This document shows positions 5,375 to 12,291 of a DNA stretch of 13,786 nucleotides, piece after piece; the first letter of the stretch is position 1, and the number at the start of each line of letters is the position of its first letter. Source of the DNA: Alphaproteobacteria bacterium. Lineage in GTDB: Bacteria; Pseudomonadota; Alphaproteobacteria; Rhodospirillales; Magnetospirillaceae. The stretch is taken from assembly GCA_015232485.1 (NCBI GenBank), contig JADFZP010000044.1, positions 1 through 13,786 on the forward strand. Reading direction: 5' to 3'. The notes under the pieces are model-generated. The model saw only the letters and a program-made list of their open reading frames with translations. It was not told the DNA's origin and made no database searches. The translations under genes were made by a program, and so were the position numbers.

Positions 5375-7054
5375 ATGGCTGCTGCTGCTGAATTTCGCAC
5401 CTGTCCGCTGACGGGACTCAAACTTCACCGAGGCGCCGAGGCGCTGATCAAGGCCAACGCCGTCACCGCCATCGTGGTGCTGGCGGTCGGCGGCCTGTTC
5501 GGCCTGCTCGTCGCCCTGACCCGCTGGCCGGCGGTCAAGCTTCTTCCGGCCGACATGTTCTACCTGGCGCTGACCGCGCACGGCATCGACATCCTGATCG
5601 TCTGGTGCATCTTCTTCGAAGTGGCGCTGATGTACTTCGCCTCTTCGACGCTATTGGGAAGCAGACTGGCCACGCCAAAACTTGGCTGGGTCGGCTACGG
5701 CCTGATGGTGCTGGGCGCCGCCGTCACCAACTGGAAGGTCCTCGAGGGCAATTCCAGCGTGATGATGACCTCCTACGTGCCGATGCAGGCCGACCCGCTG
5801 TTCTATCTGGGTCTGATCCTGTTCGCCGTGGGCGCGCTGATCGCCTGCTTCATCTTCCTGGGCACCCTGGTGATCGCCAAGGAGGAGAAGACCTATCAGG
5901 GCTCGATCCCGCTGGTGACCTTCGGCGCCTTGGTGGCCTGCATCATCGCGGTCTACACCATCGCCTCGGGCGCCATCATCCTGATCCCCACCTTCCTGTG
6001 GTCGATCGGGCTGATCAGCCACATCGATCCCTTGATGTACAAGATCATCTGGTGGGGCATGGGGCACTCGTCCCAGCAGATCAACGTCGCCGCCCACATC
6101 GCGGTGTGGTACGCGATCGCCGCCATCGTGTTCGGCGCCAAGCCGCTGTCTGAAAAGGTCAGCCGCACGGCGTTCCTGCTGTACGTGTTCTTCCTGCAGA
6201 TCGCCTCGGCCCACCACCTTCTGGTCGAGCCGGGCCTGTCGTCCAGCTACAAGATCTTCAACACCAGCTATGGCATGTATCTCGCCGTGCTGGGCTCGAT
6301 GATCCACGGCTTGACGGTTCCGGGCTGCATCGAGGCGGCCCAGCGGGCCAAGGGCTTCAACAACGGCCTGTTCGAGTGGCTGCGCAAGGCGCCTTGGGGC
6401 AACCCGGTGTTCTCGGGCATGTTCCTCTCGCTGGTCCTGTTCGGCTTCCTGGGCGGCATCTCGGGCGTCACGATGGGCGTGGAACAGATCAACATCATGA
6501 TCCACAACACCATCTACGTGCCCGGCCACTTCCACGGCACCGTGGCGGTCGGCACCACGCTGGCCTTCATGGCGATCACCTACTTCCTGGTTCCGGTGCT
6601 GTTCGGGCGCGAGTTGATCATGCCCGGCCTGGCCAAGATCCAGCCCTATCTGTTCGGCTTAGGGATGGGCGGCGCGTCGCTGTTCATGATGGGCGCGGGC
6701 ACCCTGGGCGTCTCGCGGCGCCACTGGGATCTGGCCTTCTCGGATGCTCCGCACGCCTTCGAGTATCCGGCGGCGGCCTATCTGCTGCTGGGCCTGAACG
6801 GCATCTCGGCGATCATCGCGACCATCGGCGGCATCGCCTTCGTGGTCGTGATCGTCGGCTCCGTGCTGTTCGGCAAGCCCGTCGTGGCGCCCAAGGTGGC
6901 TCCCCCGGCGGCTCCGGCCATCACGCAGCACGGCAATGCGGCGGCGATGTCGGTTCCCGGCACGTTCACGCTGGCGATGATCTTCCTCGTCTGCTTCGTG
7001 CTGTACTACTTCGTCAACTGGAAGTACCTGGCCTCGACCTGGGGCATGAGCTGA
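5375..7054 (+). CDS. Heme-copper oxidoreductase subunit I lacking the active-site Tyr (predicted NO reductase, eNOR/sNOR type)
   Basis: 559 residues, at least 12 membrane helices. Metal ligands: H69 (TAHG) and H387 for the low-spin heme, H385 (PGHFHG) for the high-spin heme, H231, H280 and H281 for CuB. Helix X (HNTIYVPGHFH) and helix VII (AHHLLVEPG) resemble B-type oxidases. Helix VI reads GHSSQQIN (231-235 = HSSQQ) where O2 reductases have HPxVY, so the cross-linked tyrosine is Q235. That pattern belongs with NO-reductase-like families of the superfamily, several of which use CuA subunits. My family label (eNOR or sNOR) is from memory and needs a phylogeny. I chose the ATG at 5375, with GGAAGGGG eight bases upstream; an in-frame GTG at 5354 overlapping the subunit II stop would add seven residues. 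An automatic annotation would probably call this cytochrome c oxidase subunit I. Confidence 0.88.
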   Translation: MAAAAEFRTCPLTGLKLHRGAEALIKANAVTAIVVLAVGGLFGLLVALTRWPAVKLLPADMFYLALTAHGIDILIVWCIFFEVALMYFASSTLLGSRLATPKLGWVGYGLMVLGAAVTNWKVLEGNSSVMMTSYVPMQADPLFYLGLILFAVGALIACFIFLGTLVIAKEEKTYQGSIPLVTFGALVACIIAVYTIASGAIILIPTFLWSIGLISHIDPLMYKIIWWGMGHSSQQINVAAHIAVWYAIAAIVFGAKPLSEKVSRTAFLLYVFFLQIASAHHLLVEPGLSSSYKIFNTSYGMYLAVLGSMIHGLTVPGCIEAAQRAKGFNNGLFEWLRKAPWGNPVFSGMFLSLVLFGFLGGISGVTMGVEQINIMIHNTIYVPGHFHGTVAVGTTLAFMAITYFLVPVLFGRELIMPGLAKIQPYLFGLGMGGASLFMMGAGTLGVSRRHWDLAFSDAPHAFEYPAAAYLLLGLNGISAIIATIGGIAFVVVIVGSVLFGKPVVAPKVAPPAAPAITQHGNAAAMSVPGTFTLAMIFLVCFVLYYFVNWKYLASTWGMS

Positions 7055-7062
7055 GCCAACGG

Positions 7063-7094
7063 GGCGGGGGGAAAAGCCCCCCGCCTCTTTTCTT
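7063..7094 (+). terminator. Intra-cluster rho-independent terminator or attenuator
   Basis: GGCGGGGGG (7063-7071), loop aaaag, CCCCCCGCC (7077-7085): a perfect nine-base GC stem followed by the T-rich tail tcttttctt. It sits between subunit I and ctaB, 17 bases before the ctaB ATG, in an otherwise continuous same-strand cluster. It probably lowers, rather than abolishes, transcription of the assembly and electron-transfer genes relative to the structural subunits, or separates two transcripts. I see no clear promoter for ctaB in the 16 bases that remain. Confidence 0.8.
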
Positions 7095-7110
7095 CGAGGG
7101 GAAGTCGGGA

Positions 7111-7962
7111 ATGCTCAGGACCTTGGGTTCCGTTTTCAAACTGCGAATCGGCGTGTTCGTCGCGATCTCGGCCGTGGCCGGGGCGCTGGCGCAGCCCGGT
7201 TCCGCCCCGTCGCCGGGCGTGATCGCCGCCGTGGCCTTCGCCACGCTGCTGTCCGCCGCCAGCGCCGGCGCGTTCAATCACTATTACGAGCGCGAGACCG
7301 ATCGCAACATGGCGCGCACCGCCAATCGGCCCTTCGCCACCGGCGCCTTCACGGCCGGTCCGGCGTGGTTGGCCGTGATGGCCGCGCTGTTGGCCGGCTC
7401 GGTGCTGCTCGCCGCGTGGTCGGCCAATCTTCTGGCCGCCGCCTTCGTCTTCTTGGGCGCCTTCGTCTATGGCTGCGTCTACACGGTCTGGCTGAAGCGT
7501 CGCACCGTCTGGAACATCGTGATCGGCGGGCTGTCCGGCAGTTTCGCCGTGCTGGCCGGCGCCGCCATCGAGCCCGGCCTGTCGCCCGAGGCGCTGATCC
7601 TGGCGGTGGTGCTGTTCTTGTGGACTCCACCCCATTTCTGGAGCCTGGCCGCCGCCTTGCGCGACGACTACAAGGCGGCCGGGGTGCCGATGCTGCCGGT
7701 CGTCATGGACGATCGCCGCACCGGCCAAATCATCCTCGCCAACACCGTGGCGCTGGTCGCGGTGTCGCTGCTGCCGCCGCTGTTCGGGGCGGGCATGCTG
7801 TATCTGGCCGCCGCCTCGATTGGCGGGGCGTGGTTCATCGCCCGCAGCGTCGCCTTCGCCCGCGCCCCATCGCGCGCCACGGCGATGTCGAACTTCTTCG
7901 CGTCGCTGGTCCAGCTCAGCCTGCTGCTGGCCGCCGTGCTGATCGAGGCGATGCTCGCATGA
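7111..7962 (+). CDS. ctaB: Protoheme IX farnesyltransferase (heme O synthase)
   Basis: 283 residues, a UbiA-family membrane protein that attaches farnesyl diphosphate to heme B to give heme O, the substrate of CtaA. The first polyprenyl-diphosphate/Mg motif is NHYYERETDRNMARTANRP, and the second is DDYKAAGVPMLPVV, both characteristic of CtaB/CyoE. WTPPHFWSL is also a family signature. The N-terminus is short: the polar pre-helix region common in longer homologues is reduced to MLRTLGSVFKLR. GAGGGG nine bases before the ATG is the ribosome-binding site. The stop overlaps the SCO start (ATGA). With ctaA it forms a complete heme O to heme A route inside the cluster. Confidence 0.93.
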   Translation: MLRTLGSVFKLRIGVFVAISAVAGALAQPGSAPSPGVIAAVAFATLLSAASAGAFNHYYERETDRNMARTANRPFATGAFTAGPAWLAVMAALLAGSVLLAAWSANLLAAAFVFLGAFVYGCVYTVWLKRRTVWNIVIGGLSGSFAVLAGAAIEPGLSPEALILAVVLFLWTPPHFWSLAAALRDDYKAAGVPMLPVVMDDRRTGQIILANTVALVAVSLLPPLFGAGMLYLAAASIGGAWFIARSVAFARAPSRATAMSNFFASLVQLSLLLAAVLIEAMLA

Positions 7963-8753
7963 TCCCCCTGCTCGCCGCGGCGGCCCTTGGTCTCGCGCTG
8001 TTGGCGGCCCCCGCCGGGGCCACCACCGACATCGCGGCCAGCGCCGAACAGGCCCTCGAGACGAGTCGGGCGGCCGAGGGCACCACGATCGGCGACCACG
8101 CCCTGGTCGACCACCGGGGCCGGCCGCTGCGACTGGCCCAGTTTCGCGGCCGGCCGCTGGTGATCAGCATGATCTACACCAGTTGCCATTACACCTGCCC
8201 GACCATGACCCAAACCCTGTCCAACGCCATCGAGGCGGCGCGCAAGGCCCTGGGTTCCGACAGCTTCGCGGTGCTGTCGGTGGGTTTCGACAGCCGGGTC
8301 GACACGCCGCCCATGCTAAGCGCCTTCGCGCGGCAGCAGGGCATCGACACCGACGCCTGGCCCTTCGCCTCGGGAAGCCGCGAGACCATCGACCGGCTGG
8401 CCAAGGAGATCGGCTTCACCTTCTTCGTGGCGCCGCGCGGCTTCGACCACATCGCCCAAACCACCATCGTCGACGCCCAGGGCCGCGTCTACCGGCAGGT
8501 TTACGGCGAGACCTTCGACACCCCGCTGGTCGTCGAGCCGCTGAAGGACCTGATCCTCGGCCGAGCCGCCTCGTTGACCAGCGTCGACGGGATCATCAAC
8601 CGGGTGAAATTCTTTTGCACGGTTTACGATCCCAACACCGGCGGATACCGCTTTGACTACGCGATCTTCATCGAGTTTTTCATGGGCTTGACCAGCGTCA
8701 TTCTAGTCGCGATTTTTCTAATTCAATCTCTGCGGCGTAGACGCTCGACGTGA
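7959..8753 (+). CDS. senC: SCO1/SenC/PrrC-family copper chaperone with C-terminal membrane anchor
   Basis: 264 residues. A signal peptide (about 1-21, ending PAGA) leads to a thioredoxin-like domain with the copper site C76/C80 (TSCHYTCPTM) and H164 (FDHIAQTT), the standard SCO ligand set. The C-terminus carries an extension with a conserved-looking FFCTVYDPNTGGYRFD segment and a transmembrane helix (about 238-257) ending in a run of arginines. It is thus anchored at the C-terminus rather than by the usual N-terminal helix. SCO proteins deliver copper to, or reduce, the CuA site of subunit II, which is present in this cluster. A senC-type gene next to CuA-type NO reductase genes is also known from norSY-senC clusters of ammonia oxidisers. 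Start overlaps the ctaB stop. Confidence 0.92.
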   Translation: MIPLLAAAALGLALLAAPAGATTDIAASAEQALETSRAAEGTTIGDHALVDHRGRPLRLAQFRGRPLVISMIYTSCHYTCPTMTQTLSNAIEAARKALGSDSFAVLSVGFDSRVDTPPMLSAFARQQGIDTDAWPFASGSRETIDRLAKEIGFTFFVAPRGFDHIAQTTIVDAQGRVYRQVYGETFDTPLVVEPLKDLILGRAASLTSVDGIINRVKFFCTVYDPNTGGYRFDYAIFIEFFMGLTSVILVAIFLIQSLRRRRST

Positions 8754-8774
8754 GCGCGGCAGCGGAGTAAAGCT

Positions 8775-10286
8775 TTGGCTGGCAGTGTGAAATTGCTGAT
8801 CCGGAACACGTTTTTCCGGGTCGAGAGCCTCGGCGACCGCCTATGCGGCCCCGAACTGAACCCCTTCCACCAACTGGGCGCGCTCGGCTGGTTCTTCAGT
8901 TGGATCGTGCTGGGGACCGGGCTCTATCTGTTCATCCCGTTCGAGACCAGCGTCGGCGGCGCTTGGGAGTCGGTCGAGTACATCACCGTGCATCAGTGGT
9001 GGCTGGGCGGCATCGTGCGCAGCCTGCACCGTTACGGCTCGGACTGCATGGTCGCGGTGATGGTCATCCATCTGCTGCGCGAATTCGCCATGGACCGCTA
9101 TCACGGCGCCCGCTGGTTCGCCTGGATCACCGGCGTGCCGCTGATCTGGCTGATCCTGGCCTCGGGCGTCACCGGCTATTGGCTGGTGTGGGACGAGCTG
9201 GCCCAATATCTGGGGGTCGGCACCGCCGAATGGCTGGACTGGCTGGGCATTTTCGGCCAGTCGATCGCCCGCAACTTCCTGACGCGCGGCAGCCTGACCG
9301 ACCGCTTCTTCACGCTGCTGATCTTCATCCACATCGCGGTGCCGCTGTTCTTGCTGTTCGGGATGTGGATTCACATCCTGCGCGTCAATCATCCGGCGAT
9401 GACGCCGCCCCGCAAGATGCGGCTGTGGACCACCGCGATGCTGCTGGGGCTGTCGCTGGTCTTCCCGGCCAAAAGCCATCCGCCGGCCGATCTGGGGCGG
9501 GCCAGCGACGTTCTGAATCCCGATTGGTTCTACATGGCCCTGTATCCGGCCTTCGACACCTGGGGTCCGGCGGTCGCCTGGGCGCTGGCGCTTGGCCTGA
9601 CGGCGGTGATCGCCATCGTGCCGTGGGTCGGCCGGCGCCGACGGGCGGCGGCGGCGGTGGTCCAACTGTCCGAATGCAGCGGCTGCGGCCATTGCGCCGC
9701 CGACTGCCCGTTCGGCGCGGTGGTGATGCGGCCGCGCATGGATGGCTTGGCGCACGAGAAACAGGCGGTGATGCAGCCCGATCTGTGCACCGGCTGCGGC
9801 ATCTGCGTCGGCTCGTGCCCGTCCTCGACGCCGTTCCGCAAGTCCAAGCCGATGATCAGCGGCATCGAGCTCGAATCGCTGCCGGTCGAGGCTCTGCGCG
9901 ACCGGGTGCTGGCGGCGGCGGCGCCGCTGACCGGGCCGGCCCGCCTGCTGGTGCTGGGCTGCGATCACGGCGTCGACCTGAAGCGCTTCGAGACTCCCTC
10001 GGTGGCGGCGCTGTCGCTGCCCTGCACCGGCATGCTGCCGCCCTCGTTCCTCGACTTCATCCTGTCGCGCAGCGGAGCCAACGGCGTGGTGGTGACCGGC
10101 TGCCGGGGCGGCGAGTGCCACCACCGGCTGGGGCCGCAATGGACCGACGCCCGCATCGCGGCGGCGCGCGAGCCCCATCTGCCCAAGCGCACCGATCGCG
10201 ACCGGCTGCGCGTGGTGTGGGCGGCGCCCACCGATCCCGACCCGATCGCCGCCGCCATCGCCCAGCTTTCGGAGGTGAAGTCATGA
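8775..10286 (+). CDS. Cytochrome b - 2x[4Fe-4S] ferredoxin - FlpD/MvhD fusion
   Basis: 503 residues. N-terminal cytochrome b domain: heme-ligand pairs H85/H99 and H186/H200, both spaced 14 as in bc1/b6 cytochromes, so two stacked b hemes. A partial C-terminal cytochrome b part follows, with NPDWFYMALYPAF (about 248-260) where bc1 has the quinol-site PEWY motif, then one more helix. After an arginine-rich stretch come two 4Fe-4S motifs (C301/304/307/311 and C338/341/344/348). The last domain (about 388-470) resembles FlpD/MvhD, the delta subunit that links hydrogenase to heterodisulfide reductase; C396, C417, C443 and C448 could hold a 2Fe-2S cluster. The iron-sulfur part is probably cytosolic. 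The start is a TTG at 8775 behind GGAG; the first in-frame alternative is a GTG at 8787. Likely a quinone-linked electron-transfer protein; partner and direction unknown. Confidence 0.88.
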   Translation: MAGSVKLLIRNTFFRVESLGDRLCGPELNPFHQLGALGWFFSWIVLGTGLYLFIPFETSVGGAWESVEYITVHQWWLGGIVRSLHRYGSDCMVAVMVIHLLREFAMDRYHGARWFAWITGVPLIWLILASGVTGYWLVWDELAQYLGVGTAEWLDWLGIFGQSIARNFLTRGSLTDRFFTLLIFIHIAVPLFLLFGMWIHILRVNHPAMTPPRKMRLWTTAMLLGLSLVFPAKSHPPADLGRASDVLNPDWFYMALYPAFDTWGPAVAWALALGLTAVIAIVPWVGRRRRAAAAVVQLSECSGCGHCAADCPFGAVVMRPRMDGLAHEKQAVMQPDLCTGCGICVGSCPSSTPFRKSKPMISGIELESLPVEALRDRVLAAAAPLTGPARLLVLGCDHGVDLKRFETPSVAALSLPCTGMLPPSFLDFILSRSGANGVVVTGCRGGECHHRLGPQWTDARIAAAREPHLPKRTDRDRLRVVWAAPTDPDPIAAAIAQLSEVKS

Positions 10287-10777
10287 AGACCCTGGTCACC
10301 TCGATCCTCGCCTATGCCGCCTTCGCGGCGGGAATCGGCTATTTCTCGGTGGCCCCGCCCTATCAGCGGCTGGCCCCCGGCCAGGCGGTGCTGAAATTCG
10401 CCCTGACCCACGCCGGGGCGCGCGTCGAGCCCTGCCACGACCGTAGCTCCGAGGAATTGGCCAAGCTGCCGCCCAACATGCGGTCCAAGCAAAGCTGCTC
10501 GCGCGAGCGCCACCCGGTCTGGGTCGAACTGGAACTGGACGGCCGCACGGTGATCTCGGCCAGCGCCCCGCCGGCCGGCCTGTCGCGCGACGGCGCCTCG
10601 CGCCATTACGTCCGCATGAACGTGCCGGCCGGGCCGCACGCCCTGACCATCCGCATGCGCGACAGCGGCCGGACCGAGGGCTACGACCACCAGCTCGCGG
10701 CCGAGGTCACCCTGGAGCCACGCCAGATCCTGGCCATCGATTTCGACGACCAGACCAAAAGCCTGACGTTGAGATAG
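10283..10777 (+). CDS. Unrecognised membrane-anchored periplasmic protein
   Basis: 164 residues, family not recognised. It has one N-terminal hydrophobic helix (about 4-24) that looks like an uncleaved anchor, then a soluble domain rich in predicted beta strands. The latter has two cysteines (C51 in VEPCHDRS and C72 in KQSCSRERHP) framing a short helical stretch; these could form a disulfide or bind a cofactor. The middle reads like an immunoglobulin-type fold (VWVELELDGR, HYVRMNVPAGPHALTIRMRD). The start overlaps the stop of the cytochrome b fusion and has its own GGAGG seven bases upstream, so the two are tightly co-expressed. It is probably a periplasmic accessory of that cytochrome b protein or of the reductase. 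Confidence 0.75.
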   Translation: MKTLVTSILAYAAFAAGIGYFSVAPPYQRLAPGQAVLKFALTHAGARVEPCHDRSSEELAKLPPNMRSKQSCSRERHPVWVELELDGRTVISASAPPAGLSRDGASRHYVRMNVPAGPHALTIRMRDSGRTEGYDHQLAAEVTLEPRQILAIDFDDQTKSLTLR

Positions 10778-10787
10778 GGGGGCGCAT

Positions 10788-10799
10788 GGCCGAAAGGCC
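10788..10799 (+). other. Short GGCC-GAAA-GGCC hairpin after the respiratory genes
   Basis: A four-base stem with a GAAA tetraloop, 10 bases after the stop of the unrecognised protein. There is no U-run, so it is at best a weak terminator. The 85-base gap before the first regulator (10778-10862) also holds TTATC-CGGC-GTCAA (10814-10827), a degenerate FNR-like palindrome with one good half. Confidence 0.3.
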
Positions 10800-10862
10800 C
10801 GGTCGCGGGCGGGTTATCCGGCGTCAATGCCGCAGGCGCGAGGCCGGTGCGACCATCTCCGC

Positions 10863-11510
10863 ATGATCGCCGAGGCCCTGGAAACCAGCCCTCTGTTCGC
10901 CCTGCTCCCCGCGACCGACGCGGCCGGGTTCGCCCGACCGCTGCACGCCCCGGCCCAGGCGGTGCTGCTGCGGCGGGGCGAGATTCCCGCCTCGGTGCTG
11001 CTGATCCGCCATGGCGCGGTCGATCTGGTCGCGGGAGGCCCGATGGGCCGCCTCGGCCCCGGCGAGGTGGTCGGCCTGGACGCCCTGTTCTCGGCCGAAC
11101 CCTTGGCCTTCGACGCGGTGGCGGCGACGCCGTTCGAGGGCGTGGCGCTGGACGGCCAGGGATTGCTGGCCTTCCTTGACGGGCGTTCGGACATTCTGCA
11201 CGCCATGATCGCCATCCTGTCCGGGCAGCTTCGCGATCAGATCCGCCAGATCGCCGATCTCAAGCTGCATTCCTGCGCCGAGCGGCTGGCGGGCTTTCTG
11301 GCCACCCTGACGCCGGCCCAGCGCGACGCCGTGGTCACGCTGCCCTGCGACAAGCAGCGCTTGGCCCGGCGCCTGGGCATGGAGCCGGCCACCCTGTCGC
11401 GCGCCTTCGCCCGGCTGCGCGCCCTGGGAGTCCATGCCGGGCGCGGCGCGCGGGTGGTGATCGAAGATGTCGCGGCGCTGCGCCGCCTGGCCGGGGGAAG
11501 CGAATCATGA
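10863..11510 (+). CDS. CRP/FNR-family regulator 1 (DNR/NnrR-like)
   Basis: 215 residues. An N-terminal cyclic-nucleotide-binding-type beta barrel (about 20-105) is followed by a dimerisation helix (about 105-140, ending QIADLKLHSCAERLAGFL) and a winged helix with the helix-turn-helix at about 164-186 (KQRLARRLGMEPATLSRAF). The LKxxSxxxRLAxFL to LPxxKxxLAxxLGxxxxTLSR pattern is that of DNR/NnrR-type NO and oxygen regulators. The recognition helix has ATLSR where FNR has ETVSR, so the usual Glu that reads the FNR box is alanine. There is no four-cysteine FNR cluster motif. The start is uncertain: 10863 fits the domain, while an in-frame ATG at 10827 would add 12 residues. Neither has a clear ribosome-binding site. 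Its stop overlaps regulator 2. Confidence 0.85.
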   Translation: MIAEALETSPLFALLPATDAAGFARPLHAPAQAVLLRRGEIPASVLLIRHGAVDLVAGGPMGRLGPGEVVGLDALFSAEPLAFDAVAATPFEGVALDGQGLLAFLDGRSDILHAMIAILSGQLRDQIRQIADLKLHSCAERLAGFLATLTPAQRDAVVTLPCDKQRLARRLGMEPATLSRAFARLRALGVHAGRGARVVIEDVAALRRLAGGSES

Positions 11511-12253
11511 GATGGCCCTGCCCCTCGCCCGGCGCCTGCCGCCCCGAGGGCGAGCAATCGCTGGCCGCCCTGCTGGGCCGGTTGCCGCTGTTCCGCGGAC
11601 TGTCGGCCGAGGCGATCGGCGCGATCGCCGCGCTGTCCGCCATCATCGAGGTGCCGCGCCATACCCTGCTGTTCGGAGAGGGCGCCCCGGCCACCGCGCT
11701 GCACGTCGTCCTGTCGGGCCAAATCAAGGTGTTCTCGCTGACCTCGGACGGGCGCGAGAGCATCGTCGAGGTGTTCTCTCCCCCCTCGTTCTTCGGCGTG
11801 GCGGCGGTGCTGGGCGACGGCCGCTTCCCGGTCCATGCCGAGGCGCTGTACGACGCCACCGTGATCCGCGTGCCGCGCGAGGCGATGCTGGAAGCCCTGA
11901 GCAGCCAACCGCTCGCCGCGCTGCGCACGGTCGGCGCGTTGGCCCGCTGCCGCATGGCCCTGGCCGCCCAGATCCATCAGCTTGAAACCCTGAGCCCGCT
12001 GCAACGGGTCGCCGAGTTCATCCTGGCGCTGCCCGGCGCCGAGCACGGCACGGTCACCGTGCGCCTGCCCTTCAACAAGGAGACCCTGGCCGGGCGCCTG
12101 GGCATCCGGCGGGAAAGCCTGTCGCGCGTGCTGGCCCGGCTGAAGCCGCTGGGCGTCGCGGTCAAGGGCTACGACGTGTGCATCCTGGACGTCGCCGCCC
12201 TGCGCCGGGCGGTGCGGCCGGGCTGCGGGAGGGACTGCGCCGCCGCGACTTGA
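11507..12253 (+). CDS. CRP/FNR-family regulator 2 (DNR/NnrR-like)
   Basis: 248 residues. A leader (1-17) carries C5 and C11. The effector barrel (about 25-140) contains FGEGAPATALHVVLSGQIKV and a dimerisation helix ending LETLSPLQRVAEFIL follows. The helix-turn-helix lies at about 191-213 (KETLAGRLGIRRESLSRVL). The recognition helix keeps the FNR-type E-S-x-S-R pattern (ESLSR), so it could bind TTGA-N6-TCAA boxes such as the one over its own stop codon. A C-terminal tail after the last helix has two more cysteines (GCGRDC). The N-terminal cysteines do not match FNR spacing, so a 4Fe-4S cluster is not supported; a redox or metal role is possible. ATGA overlap with regulator 1. Confidence 0.88.
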   Translation: MRWPCPSPGACRPEGEQSLAALLGRLPLFRGLSAEAIGAIAALSAIIEVPRHTLLFGEGAPATALHVVLSGQIKVFSLTSDGRESIVEVFSPPSFFGVAAVLGDGRFPVHAEALYDATVIRVPREAMLEALSSQPLAALRTVGALARCRMALAAQIHQLETLSPLQRVAEFILALPGAEHGTVTVRLPFNKETLAGRLGIRRESLSRVLARLKPLGVAVKGYDVCILDVAALRRAVRPGCGRDCAAAT

Positions 12254-12263
12254 CCAGGATCAA
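12250..12263. promoter_or_regulatory. FNR/DNR box TTGAC-CAGG-ATCAA
   Basis: All eight core positions of TTGA-N6-TCAA are present. The box overlaps the stop codon of regulator 2 and precedes regulator 3. A -10-like TACCAT lies at 12286-12291, whose centre is exactly 32 bases downstream of the box centre (12256.5). This puts the box at -41.5 from a start near 12298, the standard class II activation position for FNR-family activators. No -35 hexamer is needed in that arrangement. Confidence 0.75.
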
Positions 12264-12285
12264 GGGCCTTTCACGGCATCCCCCA

Positions 12286-12291
12286 TACCAT
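12286..12291 (+). promoter_or_regulatory. Candidate -10 element of the FNR-dependent promoter
   Basis: TACCAT matches TATAAT at four of six positions and is placed correctly relative to the FNR box. The predicted transcript would start near 12298 and lead directly into the GGGAGG ribosome-binding site (12304-12309) of regulator 3. Confidence 0.5.

Noticed and set aside
5375..7054. Ordinary aa3 or ba3 cytochrome c oxidase subunit I
   Set aside because: The helix VI tyrosine is replaced (HSSQQ). B-type likeness in helices VII and X reflects shared ancestry, not the same active site.
5375..7054. Canonical norB (cNOR/qNOR)
   Set aside because: It lacks the NorB helix VI/VII pattern, has a CuA subunit II rather than NorC, and sits with heme A synthesis genes.
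8841..10178. Long minus-strand open frame opposite the cytochrome b fusion
   Set aside because: Composition-driven antisense frame with no domain; the plus strand has clear heme and cysteine motifs.
10814..10827. FNR box before regulator 1 (TTATC-CGGC-GTCAA)
   Set aside because: Only one half-site is good, and class II spacing would put the transcript start beyond the chosen ATG at 10863. Kept only as a degenerate match.
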